This document shows positions 8,520-17,295 of a stretch of 64,000 bases of DNA, one piece after another. The position numbers and the translations under genes were made by a program. The number at the start of each line of letters is the position of its first letter. The first letter of the stretch is position 1. The stretch spans positions 62,001 through 126,000 of the forward strand of contig JAHLLI010000013.1 in the NCBI GenBank assembly GCA_020444245.1. The letters are read 5' to 3'. The notes below the pieces were generated by a model, which saw only the letters and a list, made by a program, of their open reading frames with translations, had not been told where the DNA came from and made no database searches. This stretch comes from Actinomycetales bacterium (lineage in GTDB: Bacteria > Actinomycetota > Actinomycetes > Actinomycetales > Cellulomonadaceae).

Positions 8520-9967
8520 AGCCCGCGGTAGACCTCGAACAGCCGACCGTAGGTCTCGGCGACCGCGGGGTCGGGCGCCACCATCTGCCCGGGCGGCGGC
8601 GCGGCGGCCACGCGCCCGGGATGCCCGGCGAGCCACGCGTGGGCGAGCAGACCCGCGCCCGCCGCGCTCACCTCGCCGGCGGAGCACACCTCGACCGGTC
8701 GTTGCGTGACCCCCGTGACGATCCCGACCCACAGGTCGCTCCGCGCGCCCCCGCCCACGGCCCGGATGGTCCGCACCTGCTGCCCGGTGGCCCGCTCGAG
8801 GTTCTCCAGGTGCAGGCGCAGCTCGAGCGCGACACCCTCGAGCACCGAGCGGTACGCGTGGGCCCTGGTGTGGCGACCATGCCAGCCGATCGTCGCGCCA
8901 CGGGCGCTGGGGTCCCAGTACGGCGTCTGCGCGGCGTTCCAGTACGGCAGCGTGAGCAGTCCCTCGCTGCCGGGCGGCACCTGCGCCGCGGCGTCCTCGA
9001 ACCAGGCCAGCGACGCTGCGTCATCCAGCGCAGGGTCCCCGAGCTCACGCCGGCACCACCCTGCGAGGTAGGCCGCGGCGTTGAGCACGGTCTCCAGGGT
9101 GAAGCTGTCCGGCGCCATGCCGGCCAGGGTCCGGAACGCCGGGTCGGCCAGGTACGCATCCGCCCGCACGCCCAGCACCATCGAGGTGCCCAGGTTGAGG
9201 TAGGCCGTCCCGGGCTCGTCGGCCCGCAGCGCCAGCCCTGCCGACTGGCCGTCGCCGAGCCCGGCGACCAGCGGCACCGGGCCTGCCAGGCCGAGCTCGG
9301 TGGCCGCGGTCGGCGTGATCGAGCCGATCAGCTCGCCGGTCGGCACCAGCTCGGGCAGCTGCCCGAGGCGCACGCCGGCGAGTCGCGCGAGCTCCGACGA
9401 CCACGTCCCGCTCGCCAGGTCCACCAGCCCCAGGGTGTCGGCTGCTGCCAGCGAGGTCGCCCACCGGCCGGTCAGCCGCCAGGCGAGGTACGCCTGCACG
9501 TCCCCGACCCGGTCGGCCCGTGCCAGCACGTCGGGCTCGTGCCGGGACAGCCACGCGAGCTTGTACAGCGCCGGGGTCGTGTCCGGCGGCTTGCCGGACA
9601 GCCGGTGGACCTCGGCGGTCCCGAGCTCGGCGATCTCCGCCCCCGCGCGACCGTCCACCCACAGGATCGCCGGACGCAGCGGAGCGCCGTCCGACCCCAG
9701 GCACACGAACGACTCGCGCTGGTGGGTCACACACACCGCCCCGACCCGGGAGGCATCGACCTGCTCGACGGCGCCGGCGATGGCGCCGCGCGCCGCGGCC
9801 CACCACTCACCCGCATCCTGCTCGTGCCACGCCGGGTGCGGCTGCGAGGTGGCGAGCGGCCTCGCGGCCTCCCCGTGGGACACCCCCTGCGCATCGAGCA
9901 CGACCGCCTTGGCAGCCGTCGTGGACAGGTCGAGCGCGACCACCAGGTCGCCGGCACCGCTGGTCAT
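8474..9967 (-). CDS. FGGY-family sugar kinase (xylulokinase-like)
   Basis: A 497-residue two-domain kinase of the FGGY family, which phosphorylates ketopentoses, polyols or glycerol with ATP. The N-terminal phosphate-binding segment is LVVALDLSTTAAKAVVLD, the substrate segment is VCVTHQRESF with ILWVDGRAG, and the ATP-site glycines are in RAVGGGARSDLW near residue 400. The length is normal. The ATG at 9967 is preferred (AGGAG 4 bp upstream) over further codons upstream that would run through the palindrome-rich promoter region. It has no isomerase or transporter next to it, so the substrate is open. It is divergent from a diguanylate cyclase. Confidence 0.85.
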   Translation of the reverse strand: MTSGAGDLVVALDLSTTAAKAVVLDAQGVSHGEAARPLATSQPHPAWHEQDAGEWWAAARGAIAGAVEQVDASRVGAVCVTHQRESFVCLGSDGAPLRPAILWVDGRAGAEIAELGTAEVHRLSGKPPDTTPALYKLAWLSRHEPDVLARADRVGDVQAYLAWRLTGRWATSLAAADTLGLVDLASGTWSSELARLAGVRLGQLPELVPTGELIGSITPTAATELGLAGPVPLVAGLGDGQSAGLALRADEPGTAYLNLGTSMVLGVRADAYLADPAFRTLAGMAPDSFTLETVLNAAAYLAGWCRRELGDPALDDAASLAWFEDAAAQVPPGSEGLLTLPYWNAAQTPYWDPSARGATIGWHGRHTRAHAYRSVLEGVALELRLHLENLERATGQQVRTIRAVGGGARSDLWVGIVTGVTQRPVEVCSAGEVSAAGAGLLAHAWLAGHPGRVAAAPPPGQMVAPDPAVAETYGRLFEVYRGLYPSLAGTFASLAAL

Positions 9968-10078
9968 CGCACTCCTCGTCGAGTCATCGAGCATCGTCGG
10001 CCGTCTCGCATGCCCAGCGTGCCATGCGCGCGCCGGCGCGCGCTGGCGAGTCCTCAAACCCGCCCCCGTATCGCCGAT

Positions 10079-10090
10079 ATCATCGATGAT
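10079..10090. promoter_or_regulatory. Palindrome in the kinase/cyclase divergent promoter region
   Basis: ATCATCGATGAT is a perfect 12-bp palindrome (about 8 of 9 per side if extended to GATATC/GATCAC), lying 24 bp before the cyclase start and 112 bp before the kinase start. It may be a regulator site; no cognate regulator lies next to it. Confidence 0.35.
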
Positions 10091-10113
10091 CACCCGCTTC
10101 TTCAGGATGCGAC

Positions 10114-11490
10114 ATGGCCGCGCAAAGACGTGCGACGCGATGGCAGCTCCCGGTGCTCACCGGCAGCGCCACCGCGGACGTCCTGCTGTACAGCGCCGTC
10201 ATCGGCACGGTCGTCGGGCTGGCCTTCCCCTACGTCCTGGTCGCCACCGGGTTCGCCCCGAACGTCGCGATGTCCGGCCGGATCCGGCTGCTGTGCATCG
10301 TCGCAGGGTTGCTCGTCGCGGCCGCCAACGCCCTGCTCGCGCGGCTGGTGATCGGTAGCCGCCTCACCCGTCTCGCGCGCGCCATGCGGACCGTCCGGAC
10401 CTCGATCGAGCACTCGGTGGTCTCGGGCAGCGTCGAGCTGTGCCACGACGGGTGCCACGTCGCCGTGGACTCCGCCGACGCGATCGGTGCCGTCGCCTCC
10501 GACTTCAACGCCCTGGTCGACGCCGTCGGCCGCGCCCATGGCGCGCAGCGGGACCTCGCCGCCGTCGCGCGCGCCGTCACCAGCGGGCTGGACGCCGACG
10601 ACCTGTGCCGCACCGGGCTCGCGGAGCTGCGCGCGCGGTCCGCCGTCACCGGCGCGGCCCTGGTGGTCTCGACCGACGGGGACCGGCGCGTCTTCACCGA
10701 CGGGTCGGTCCCCGCCGAGCTGCTCAACGCCTGCGACGGCTACCTGAACGGCTCGGACGCGGCCCGCCGGGCGGAGGTGGACGTGGCGCGGCTCGGCTGG
10801 TGCTGCACCCCCCTCACCACGCATGAGGCGCCGCTCGGCGTGCTGGTGCTCCCCGACCGCTCGGACGACGCCGGCCGCCGCCGCCTGGTCGAGGTCTTCG
10901 CGGCGACCCTCGCGTTGTCGCTGTCCAACGCCCTCGCCCACGAGCGGCTGGCCGCGCAGTCCAGGGTCGACGAGCTGACCGGCCTGCTGAACCGGCGTGC
11001 CGGGCTGCAGGCGCTCGCCGAGCACCTCGGCCGCGGCCGCGAAGGGCCCGCACGGGTCGCCGTCGCGATGATCGACCTGGACCACTTCAAGACGGTCAAC
11101 GACACCCACGGCCACCTGGTCGGCGACCGGCTCCTCGCCCACGTCGCGTCGATCTGCCGCCGTGCGCTGCGGGCCGACGACGTGCTGCTCCGCTACGGCG
11201 GCGAGGAGTTCGTCGCCGTGCTGCCCGGTCAGGACGCCCGCGCCGCCGGCGCTGCCGCCGAGCGACTCCGGGCGACCGTGGACCGCACACCGTTGCGGCT
11301 GCGGGACGGGACCACCGTGCACGTCACCGTGAGCGTCGGCGTCGCCGTCCCGATCCCCGGAACGGTCAGCGACCCGATCGGCAGCCTCCTGCACGAGGCC
11401 GACGCGGCGCTCTACCGGGCCAAGGCGGCCGGGCGCGACCGCGTCGAGGTCGCGCCGGCCCCCACCGCCGACGTCGTCGACGCGGTCTGA
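10114..11490 (+). CDS. Diguanylate cyclase with membrane anchor and GAF-like domain
   Basis: A 458-residue protein. Two membrane helices lie at about residues 21-46 and 57-79, followed by a HAMP-like linker (RLTRLARAMRTVRTSIE), a GAF-like sensor region at about 145-285, and a C-terminal GGDEF domain from DELTGLLNRRAG onward. The active-site loop is RYGGEEF near residue 363, an active variant, and an RADD motif five residues upstream is a complete inhibitory I-site. It should make cyclic di-GMP from two GTP and be product inhibited. The ATG at 10114 follows AGGA by 7 bp. It is divergent from the FGGY kinase. One of three cyclic di-GMP enzymes in the window. Confidence 0.93.
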   Translation: MAAQRRATRWQLPVLTGSATADVLLYSAVIGTVVGLAFPYVLVATGFAPNVAMSGRIRLLCIVAGLLVAAANALLARLVIGSRLTRLARAMRTVRTSIEHSVVSGSVELCHDGCHVAVDSADAIGAVASDFNALVDAVGRAHGAQRDLAAVARAVTSGLDADDLCRTGLAELRARSAVTGAALVVSTDGDRRVFTDGSVPAELLNACDGYLNGSDAARRAEVDVARLGWCCTPLTTHEAPLGVLVLPDRSDDAGRRRLVEVFAATLALSLSNALAHERLAAQSRVDELTGLLNRRAGLQALAEHLGRGREGPARVAVAMIDLDHFKTVNDTHGHLVGDRLLAHVASICRRALRADDVLLRYGGEEFVAVLPGQDARAAGAAAERLRATVDRTPLRLRDGTTVHVTVSVGVAVPIPGTVSDPIGSLLHEADAALYRAKAAGRDRVEVAPAPTADVVDAV

Positions 11491-11508
11491 GCCGGTCCGG
11501 TAGCCGGA

Positions 11509-12519
11509 TCAGATCTCGGCGGGCGAGCTCTTCACCGTCTCGGCCGGATCGGTGACGACCACGTCGCCGAGCACCTCGTCGATGCGCCGCATGAGCTCGG
11601 CCGGGATCGTCACGCCCGAGGCCTTGACGTTCTCGGCGACCTGCTCCGGGCGCGACGCGCCGATGATCGCGGCCGCGACGTTCTCGTTCTGGAGCACCCA
11701 GGCGATCGCCAGCTGGGCCATCGACAGGCCGAGCTCGTCCGCCACCGGCCGCAGGTCCTGCACGCGGCGCAGCACCTCGGTGTCGGACAGGAACCGACCG
11801 ATCATCTGCGCGCCGCCCTTGTCGTCCGTGGCGCGCGAGCCCGCCGGCGGCGGGGCGTCCGGCAGGTACTTGGCGGTGAGCACGCCCTGGGCGATCGGCG
11901 ACCAGACCACCTGGGACAGCCCGAGCTCCGCGGACGTCGGCACGACCTCGCCCTCGATGACGCGCCACAGCATCGAGTACTGCGGCTGGTTAGACACCAG
12001 GGGTACGTGCAGCTCGTCGGCGAGCGCCTTGCCGGCACGGATCTGGTCGGCGGTCCACTCGCTGACGCCGATGTAGAGCGCCTTGCCCTGGCGGACCACG
12101 TCGGCGAACGCCTGCATGGTCTCCTCCAGCGGCGTCGCGTGGTCGAACCGGTGCGCCTGGTAGAGGTCCACGTAGTCGGTCCGGAGCCGCTCCAGCGACC
12201 CGTCGATGGACTCCAGGATGTGCTTGCGGGACAGGCCGCGGTCGTTGGCGCCCCTGGGGCCGGTGGGCCAGAACACCTTGGTGAAGATCTCCAGGCTCGC
12301 CCGCCGCTCGCCGGCGAGCGCCTCGCCGAGCACGCTCTCCGCGCGGGTGTTGGCGTACACGTCGGCGGTGTCGAACGTGGTGATCCCGGCGTCGAGCGCC
12401 GCGCGGACGCACGCCGTGGCGGTCTCGTTCTCGACCTGCGACCCGTGGGTCAGCCAGTTCCCGTAGGTGATCTCGGTGATCTTCAGGCCCGATCGGCCCA
12501 GACGTCGGTAGGCAACCAT
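11509..12519 (-). CDS. Aldo/keto reductase
   Basis: A 336-residue NADPH-dependent oxidoreductase of the aldo/keto reductase superfamily, closest in layout to the potassium-channel beta-subunit-like group. The catalytic tetrad is visible: Asp and Tyr in TFDTADVYANTRAE, Lys in IFTKVFWP and His in DLYQAHRFD. The NADP-binding end is AAIIGASRPEQVAENVKA. The start ATG at 12519 begins MVAYRRLGRSGLKI, the canonical family opening; an open extension upstream is not conserved-looking. It follows the FmdE-TSUP terminator region and is probably transcribed alone. Its substrate is likely a small aldehyde or ketone, unspecified. Confidence 0.92.
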   Translation of the reverse strand: MVAYRRLGRSGLKITEITYGNWLTHGSQVENETATACVRAALDAGITTFDTADVYANTRAESVLGEALAGERRASLEIFTKVFWPTGPRGANDRGLSRKHILESIDGSLERLRTDYVDLYQAHRFDHATPLEETMQAFADVVRQGKALYIGVSEWTADQIRAGKALADELHVPLVSNQPQYSMLWRVIEGEVVPTSAELGLSQVVWSPIAQGVLTAKYLPDAPPPAGSRATDDKGGAQMIGRFLSDTEVLRRVQDLRPVADELGLSMAQLAIAWVLQNENVAAAIIGASRPEQVAENVKASGVTIPAELMRRIDEVLGDVVVTDPAETVKSSPAEI

Positions 12520-12575
12520 GGCGTCCACCCTAGGCCGCCGATCGGAACGTTTCGACCCGAGCCACACGGCTCCTC

Positions 12576-12597
12576 CCGGCCGTCCGGAGGCGGCCGG
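12576..12597 (-). terminator. Terminator of the ArsR-led cluster
   Basis: CCGGCCG and CGGCCGG arms around an 8-base loop, 25 bp beyond the stop of the FmdE-TSUP fusion and before the aldo/keto reductase start. No T-tract. Confidence 0.5.
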
Positions 12598-12621
12598 CAC
12601 GCACCCGGACGCCCGGGCAGG

Positions 12622-13806
12622 TCAGCCGACGACCAGGTCCCAGGCCATCTTCGCGGCGACGAGCCACAGCACGATCGCGACGAGCCGCTTGAGCTGGCCG
12701 CTCGTGACCCTCGTCACCATCAGCCTCGACCCCACCGACGAGCCGGCCGCAGCGGCGACGACGCTGACGGCGATCAGCCTCCCGTCGAGGTCGCCGAGCG
12801 AGACCCGGCCGGCGAACCCCGACAGCGAGGAGAACACCACCGCGAATGCGGTCGTCCCGGCGGCCTCCTTCGGGTCCAGGCCCATGGTGTTCAGGGACGG
12901 CAGGATGACGTTGCCGCCACCGACGCCGAGCAGCCCGCCGAGGAAACCCGCCCCACCGCCGACCGCGGTCCCGGCGGCGATCCGCGCGACCCGGCCGGGC
13001 TCCCGGGTCGCCTCCGGGCGCCGGTAGAACAGCATCATCGCCCCGGCGAAGACCAGGAACGCCGCGAGCAGCCACAGCAGCACGGCGGTGTCCACGTGCG
13101 GGGCCACGCGGGCGCCGACCGGTGCCGCGACCACCGCCGCGACGGTGAGCGGGATCCCGAGGGCGAGGTTGACCAGCCTGGCCCGCCAGTAGGTGACGGT
13201 GGCGAAGGACAGGCTCACCGCGTTGAGCAGCAGCGCCGTGGACGCGGCGACCGGCAGCGGGATGCCGAGCCAGTAGAGCAACGGCACGAACAGGAACGCC
13301 GCACCGAGCCCGACCATCGCCATCACCCCGGACAGGACGACCGGCTCGACCGTCCCGACGATCAGCACGTCGTCGGCGGGCGCGTCCCACACGAGGTCGA
13401 CCAGCTCCCACTGCTCGGCCTCGGGGATCTCGCTGGCCGGGACCCCGGCGCCGCGCTTGCGCATGAAGGCAGAGTCGCGGACCTGCGGCTGCAGGGCGGG
13501 CTTGTAGGCGACCTTGACGCGCAGGTCGGAGGCGGTGTCGATCAGGGTCAGGGCCAGCGTGCCCTTGCCGGACTTCGCGATGTTGCCCTTGCCGAACGTG
13601 CACCCGTTGGTGACCTGGACACCGTCCGCGAAGCACATCGCCCCGTGGTGGTCGCCGATGTCGACCACGGCGTGCAGCGACTTCCCGCCGCTGGCGCTGA
13701 GCCCCAGGGCATCCAGCGCCGCCTGGGCCACCCGCACCCCGGCGGTGCTGGCCCAGCAACGGTGCCCGTGGAGCGCGAGCAGCCGGTCGAGCAGCTCGGT
13801 ACTCAT
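12622..13806 (-). CDS. FmdE-domain / TSUP (TauE/SafE) transporter fusion
   Basis: A 394-residue fusion. Residues 1-150 are an FmdE-type domain (formylmethanofuran dehydrogenase subunit E family): HGHRC at 13-17, Cys 58 in GAMCFADGVQ, and Cys 69 in NGCTFGKGN, the signature cysteines and glycines of that family. From about residue 150 to the end it is a TSUP/TauE-SafE anion exporter with about seven to eight membrane segments, including the repeated glycine-rich GAGFLGGLLGVGGGNVILPSL. TSUP proteins export sulfite, sulfoacetate, thiosulfate or related anions. The FmdE domain may bind a metal or thiol and sense or feed the channel; this is inference. AAGGAA lies 7 bp before the ATG. Last gene of the ArsR-led cluster. 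Confidence 0.85.
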   Translation of the reverse strand: MSTELLDRLLALHGHRCWASTAGVRVAQAALDALGLSASGGKSLHAVVDIGDHHGAMCFADGVQVTNGCTFGKGNIAKSGKGTLALTLIDTASDLRVKVAYKPALQPQVRDSAFMRKRGAGVPASEIPEAEQWELVDLVWDAPADDVLIVGTVEPVVLSGVMAMVGLGAAFLFVPLLYWLGIPLPVAASTALLLNAVSLSFATVTYWRARLVNLALGIPLTVAAVVAAPVGARVAPHVDTAVLLWLLAAFLVFAGAMMLFYRRPEATREPGRVARIAAGTAVGGGAGFLGGLLGVGGGNVILPSLNTMGLDPKEAAGTTAFAVVFSSLSGFAGRVSLGDLDGRLIAVSVVAAAAGSSVGSRLMVTRVTSGQLKRLVAIVLWLVAAKMAWDLVVG

Positions 13807-13850
13807 GACAGGTTCCTTCCGGTGAGCGAGTGAGGCCTCGGGGTGGCCGG

Positions 13851-14979
13851 TCAGCGCCGCCAGATCTGACCCGAGCGCATCGAGGCGACCGTGCGGGTCG
13901 CCGCGACCGCCCACGCGGTGAGCAGGCCGAGGTACAGCAGGGCCCCGAACGCGTCGACAGCCGGCAGGGACCAGGCGCGAGCCAGGGTGAGGGTGGCCAC
14001 GGTGAACGCGCCCAGCGGGAAGACGAACCCCCACCAGCCGAGGTGGAACGGCACCGGGCCGGTGCGCAGGTAGCGCACGAGCAGCGCGACGACGATCGCC
14101 AGCCACCACAGGCCGAAACCCCCAGATCGCGGTCGCGAAGACCAGGCTCACCGTCGTGACGACGGGGGCGTTGTCGGCGAACACGACCTGCCCGGCCCGT
14201 GCCAGGTTCATCGGCACCAGCGCGCTGACCCCGATCGGGCCGAGCGCGATCCACAGCGACGGCGCCAGCTGGGCCGGCGGCAGCGGATGCAGCACCAGCC
14301 GGTCGTGCAGCATGCCGAGCACCAGCAGGAACAGCATGAAGCCGAGGCCGAGGAACGCGTACCCGGCGAACAGCAGCAGCCGCGCGGCATCGGCGCTCAC
14401 GTGCGGCATCAGCGGGGTCAGGGCCATCGGCACGATCACCGTCACCACCGGCGGGATGAACCACCCGCCGTTGACCGCACCCGCCGGGGCGTCACCGGTG
14501 AACAGCGCGTAGCCGAACGCGACACCGAACAGCAGCGCCAACGTCGTACCCACCACGGCGAGCACCGCGATCACCACGGTGACCGCGCCGGCCGGCATCA
14601 GCCGCTCCCCCAGCGCGGCCGTCATCACCGCGAGCACCAGGATCGCGCCCGGCAAGGTCGCGTGCAGCCCACCCAGCACCGGGTGGCGCAGGTCGGCCAC
14701 ACAGGCACGCGTGTGCCGCGCCCACCGCAGCAGGTAGGCGACGAGCAGCACCGCCCCGATCGCGTACGCGGCGACCGCCAGCACCCCACCCACCGCGTGC
14801 CCGACGGGGGCCAGGGCTGACACCCCGCCCGGGTCGGCGTCGGTGGCCACCGCGAGGATCGCCGTGCCCATCACCGCCGCCAACCACCCCGGGTGCAGGT
14901 CGCGCAGCCGCGACGACGCAGCTCGTGGCTGCGCCTGGTCATCGACGGGTGGACGGCTCAGATCAACGTGCTCGGACAC
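13851..14979 (-). pseudogene. TDT-family (SLAC1/TehA-like) anion transporter, frameshifted
   Basis: A GTG start with GAGG 7 bp upstream opens a ten-helix TDT-type transporter (tellurite-resistance/dicarboxylate and sulfite-efflux family). The first 285 codons carry helices such as HPGWLAAVMGTAILAV and WFIPPVVTVIVPMAL and run in one frame to IWGF. Continuing homology then moves to another frame: GLWWLAIVVALLVRYLRTGPVPFHLGWWGF and two more helices, ending at 13851. Skipping one T of the TTT (AAA on the plus strand at 14116-14118) restores a single frame of about 375 residues. Either a sequencing error or a recent inactivating insertion explains it; the rest shows no decay. Family members export sulfite or other oxyanions, in line with the TSUP neighbours. 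Confidence 0.75.
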
Positions 14980-15067
14980 TGACTGCCTCGACTCTCTGCG
15001 ATGGATGGACCGTTCGATCTCCGCCCGTGCCGACCCGGCACGAACGACGGCGCTCCGGTGGGTGGGG

Positions 15068-15112
15068 GCTCACGGCGTCGCCGCCGTGAGGAGGGCCCGC
15101 TGCTCCGCGGGC
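15068..15112 (-). terminator. Two stem-loops between the TSUP and TDT genes
   Basis: CTCACGGCG-TCGC-CGCCGTGAG at 15068-15089 has perfect 9-bp arms and a 4-base loop. GGCCCGC-TGCTCC-GCGGGCC at 15093-15112 has 7-bp arms. They sit about 45-85 bp after the TSUP stop in a 175-bp gap, and may end or attenuate the first part of the operon, with a separate promoter for the TDT gene downstream. Confidence 0.55.
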
Positions 15113-15154
15113 CTGGGGCACCCGGGCCCCAGAACCTTGAACACCATGGCCGTC

Positions 15155-15907
15155 TCAGCCGGCCACGATCTGGACGACCTTGACCGCGGTCATCACCACG
15201 ATGAGGATCCCGAACGCCCGCTTGAGCGTGGCGCCGGACACGAACCGGCTGGTCAACCGTGCGCCGACGAAGGCTCCGACCGCGCCGACGGTCACCAGGG
15301 CCGCGGCCAGGCCCAGGTCGACATCCGCGGTGCCCAGGTGCGGCACGAGTGCGGTGAACGAGGGCAGCGTGACCGCGACCGCGGTGATCGCGGCAGCGAC
15401 CTTGGGGGCGTAGCCCACCAGGATCAGCGCCGGCATCAGCAGGAAGCCCGGGCCGATGCCGAGCATCCCCGCCAGGACCGCGATCGGCACCGTCAGCCCG
15501 ACCGCGACCCCCAGCTTCGGACTGATGTCGGGGTCTTCGTCGGGGGTCGGACGGAACATCCGCCAGGCCAGGTACACCACCGCCGCCAGGTACAGCGCCC
15601 ACAACCACGCCGGAGGTGTGAACTGGGCCAGCCACGAACCCACAGGGGCACACACCGACGCCACCGCGGCCAGCAGGAGCGCGGGCCGCCACGCGACCAG
15701 GCTGCTGCGAGCGAAGCCGGCCGCCGCGAACATCGCCGTGACCCCGTTGAGGAACAGGCTCAGCGGCTGGACCTGGTGCACCAGGTCCGGCAGGAAGAAC
15801 CCGAGGAAGGGCACCGCGGCGAACGCGACACCCAGCCCGAGCATGCCCGAGGCGAGGGAGAGCAGCAGCAGGCCGACGACGAGCACGACGACGGTCGCGG
15901 TGTCCAT
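15155..15907 (-). CDS. TSUP (TauE/SafE) family transporter
   Basis: A 250-residue membrane protein with about eight helices in two repeats. The family glycine motifs are visible in LASGMLGLGVAFAAVPFL near the start and LAGMLGIGPGFLLMPALILVGY in the second half. Family members export sulfite, sulfonates or related anions; the substrate here is unassigned. ATG at 15907 with GAGG 6 bp upstream. It follows the thioredoxin-like gene by about 60 bp in the ArsR-led cluster and is followed by strong stem-loops. Together with the TDT protein and FmdE-TSUP fusion, it makes three putative anion exporters in one cluster. Confidence 0.9.
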   Translation of the reverse strand: MDTATVVVLVVGLLLLSLASGMLGLGVAFAAVPFLGFFLPDLVHQVQPLSLFLNGVTAMFAAAGFARSSLVAWRPALLLAAVASVCAPVGSWLAQFTPPAWLWALYLAAVVYLAWRMFRPTPDEDPDISPKLGVAVGLTVPIAVLAGMLGIGPGFLLMPALILVGYAPKVAAAITAVAVTLPSFTALVPHLGTADVDLGLAAALVTVGAVGAFVGARLTSRFVSGATLKRAFGILIVVMTAVKVVQIVAG

Positions 15908-15968
15908 GGCAGGTCCTCACACGCAAGGTGTCCGGCGGGGCGCGGCGCGCCGCCGCAGGCGCACCGGG

Positions 15969-16220
15969 TCAGCTCGCCGAGGCCACCAGCGGCGCGAGGA
16001 GCTCGGCGACCTGGCGCCGGGTCGGCACCCGGCCGGAGAGCAGCACCTGGTCGTCGACCACCAGGCCGGGGGTGCGCATGATCCCGTAGGACGCGATGTC
16101 GGCGTACTCGGTGACCTTCTCGAACTCCGCGTCCAGGCCCAGCTCGGCGACGGCCTCGCGGGTCACGCGCTCGAGGTTGACGCAGTTCGCGCAGCCGGAG
16201 CCCAGGATCTTGATGTTCAC
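15969..16220 (-). CDS. Small thioredoxin-fold protein with CANC motif
   Basis: An 83-residue redox protein of the small glutaredoxin/thioredoxin-like family usually annotated as redox-active disulfide protein 2. The active site is GSGCANCVN (Cys 10 and Cys 13) and the cis-proline is in MRTPGLVVDD. The GTG at 16220 begins NIKILGSG, the conserved first strand. It lies 22 bp from the permease gene. The pairing of this protein with a CSC-motif permease and an ArsR regulator is common in bacteria and archaea, where it may reduce or hand over a thiol-bound substrate; that role is inferred. Confidence 0.88.
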   Translation of the reverse strand: MNIKILGSGCANCVNLERVTREAVAELGLDAEFEKVTEYADIASYGIMRTPGLVVDDQVLLSGRVPTRRQVAELLAPLVASAS

Positions 16221-16242
16221 TTCTGCTTCCTTTCGGTGGCGG

Positions 16243-17295
16243 TCACGCCAGGACGGCGTTGAACAGGTAGCCGACGGCGAGGATCCCGGCGGCGACGACG
16301 GCGATGAACGTGGCGATGAGGCGGGGCTTGAGCACCCGGCGCAGCAGGATCATCTCGGGCAGCGAGAGCGCGACGACGGCCATCATGAAGGCCAGCAGGG
16401 TGCCCATCGGCAGGCCCTTGTCGTGCAGCGCCTCGACCAGCGGCAGGATCCCGGCGGCGTTGGAGTACAGCGGCACACCGAGGAGCACCGCGACCGGCAC
16501 GGCGAACGGGTTGCCCGCACCGGCGTACCTGGTGAACAGGTCCTCCGGGGCCCACCCGTGGATCGCCGCGCCGAGCCCGATCCCGACCAGCAGGTACGGC
16601 CAGATCTTGCGCAGGATCGAGACGACCTCCTCGCGGCCCATCTGGAACCGGTCCGCCCAGGTCAGCCCGATCGTGGAGTCGATCACCTGGCCCCGCAGCC
16701 GGGTCTCGAACACGAACGGCTCGACCCAGCGCTCGGCGTGCACCCTGCCCAGCACCATGCCGCCGACGATCGCGACCACCAGGCCGGCTCCGACGTACAG
16801 CAGCGTCGGGCCGATCCCGAACAGGCCGAGCAGCAGGGCGATCGCGACCTCGTTGACCATCGGTGACGCGATGAGGAAGCTCATCGTCACGCCGATCGGC
16901 ACGCCGGCCGCGACGAAGCCGATGAACGCCGGCACCGCCGAGCACGAGCAGAACGGCGTCACGACGCCGAGCCCGGCGGCCATGACGTTGCCGACGCCCT
17001 CGCGCTTGCCGCCCAGCAGGGCGCGGGTGCGCTCGACGGACATGAACGAGCGCAGCACCGTGACCACGAAGATGATCCCGGTGAGCAGGAGGCCGATCTT
17101 CACCGAGTCGTAGAAGAAGAAGTGCACCCCGGAGCCGAGCCGGGAGTCCGGGTCCAGGCCGGCGACGTCGAACACCAGCCAGTCCCACAGGTGCACGTTG
17201 AGCTCGTAGGCCGCGACCCACACCGCGGCGGCCGCGGCCAGTCCGACCCAACGCCTGGTGGCGCTGCCGGCGCCGACCCGCTCGGCAAGGCTCAC
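16243..17295 (-). CDS. Permease of the ArsP/YraQ-type family
   Basis: A 350-residue permease with about eight to nine membrane segments. The signature TPFCSCSAVPAFIGF near residue 115 contains the family CSC motif that, in the ArsP branch, binds trivalent organoarsenicals. A second repeat has GVPLYSNAAGILPLVEAL. The GTG start overlaps the ArsR stop as GTGA, so the two are coupled. The family is broad and many members have unknown cargo, so arsenic is plausible but not proven. Confidence 0.88.
   Translation of the reverse strand: MSLAERVGAGSATRRWVGLAAAAAVWVAAYELNVHLWDWLVFDVAGLDPDSRLGSGVHFFFYDSVKIGLLLTGIIFVVTVLRSFMSVERTRALLGGKREGVGNVMAAGLGVVTPFCSCSAVPAFIGFVAAGVPIGVTMSFLIASPMVNEVAIALLLGLFGIGPTLLYVGAGLVVAIVGGMVLGRVHAERWVEPFVFETRLRGQVIDSTIGLTWADRFQMGREEVVSILRKIWPYLLVGIGLGAAIHGWAPEDLFTRYAGAGNPFAVPVAVLLGVPLYSNAAGILPLVEALHDKGLPMGTLLAFMMAVVALSLPEMILLRRVLKPRLIATFIAVVAAGILAVGYLFNAVLA

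Noticed and set aside
10026-10043. 18-bp palindrome of GCGCGC type near the kinase promoter
   Set aside because: Alternating GC runs arise readily at this base composition; no link to a regulator.
14100-14130. Programmed ribosomal frameshift in the TDT gene
   Set aside because: No stop codon at the shift, no typical +1 motif, and no stimulatory structure seen; mutation or sequencing error is simpler.
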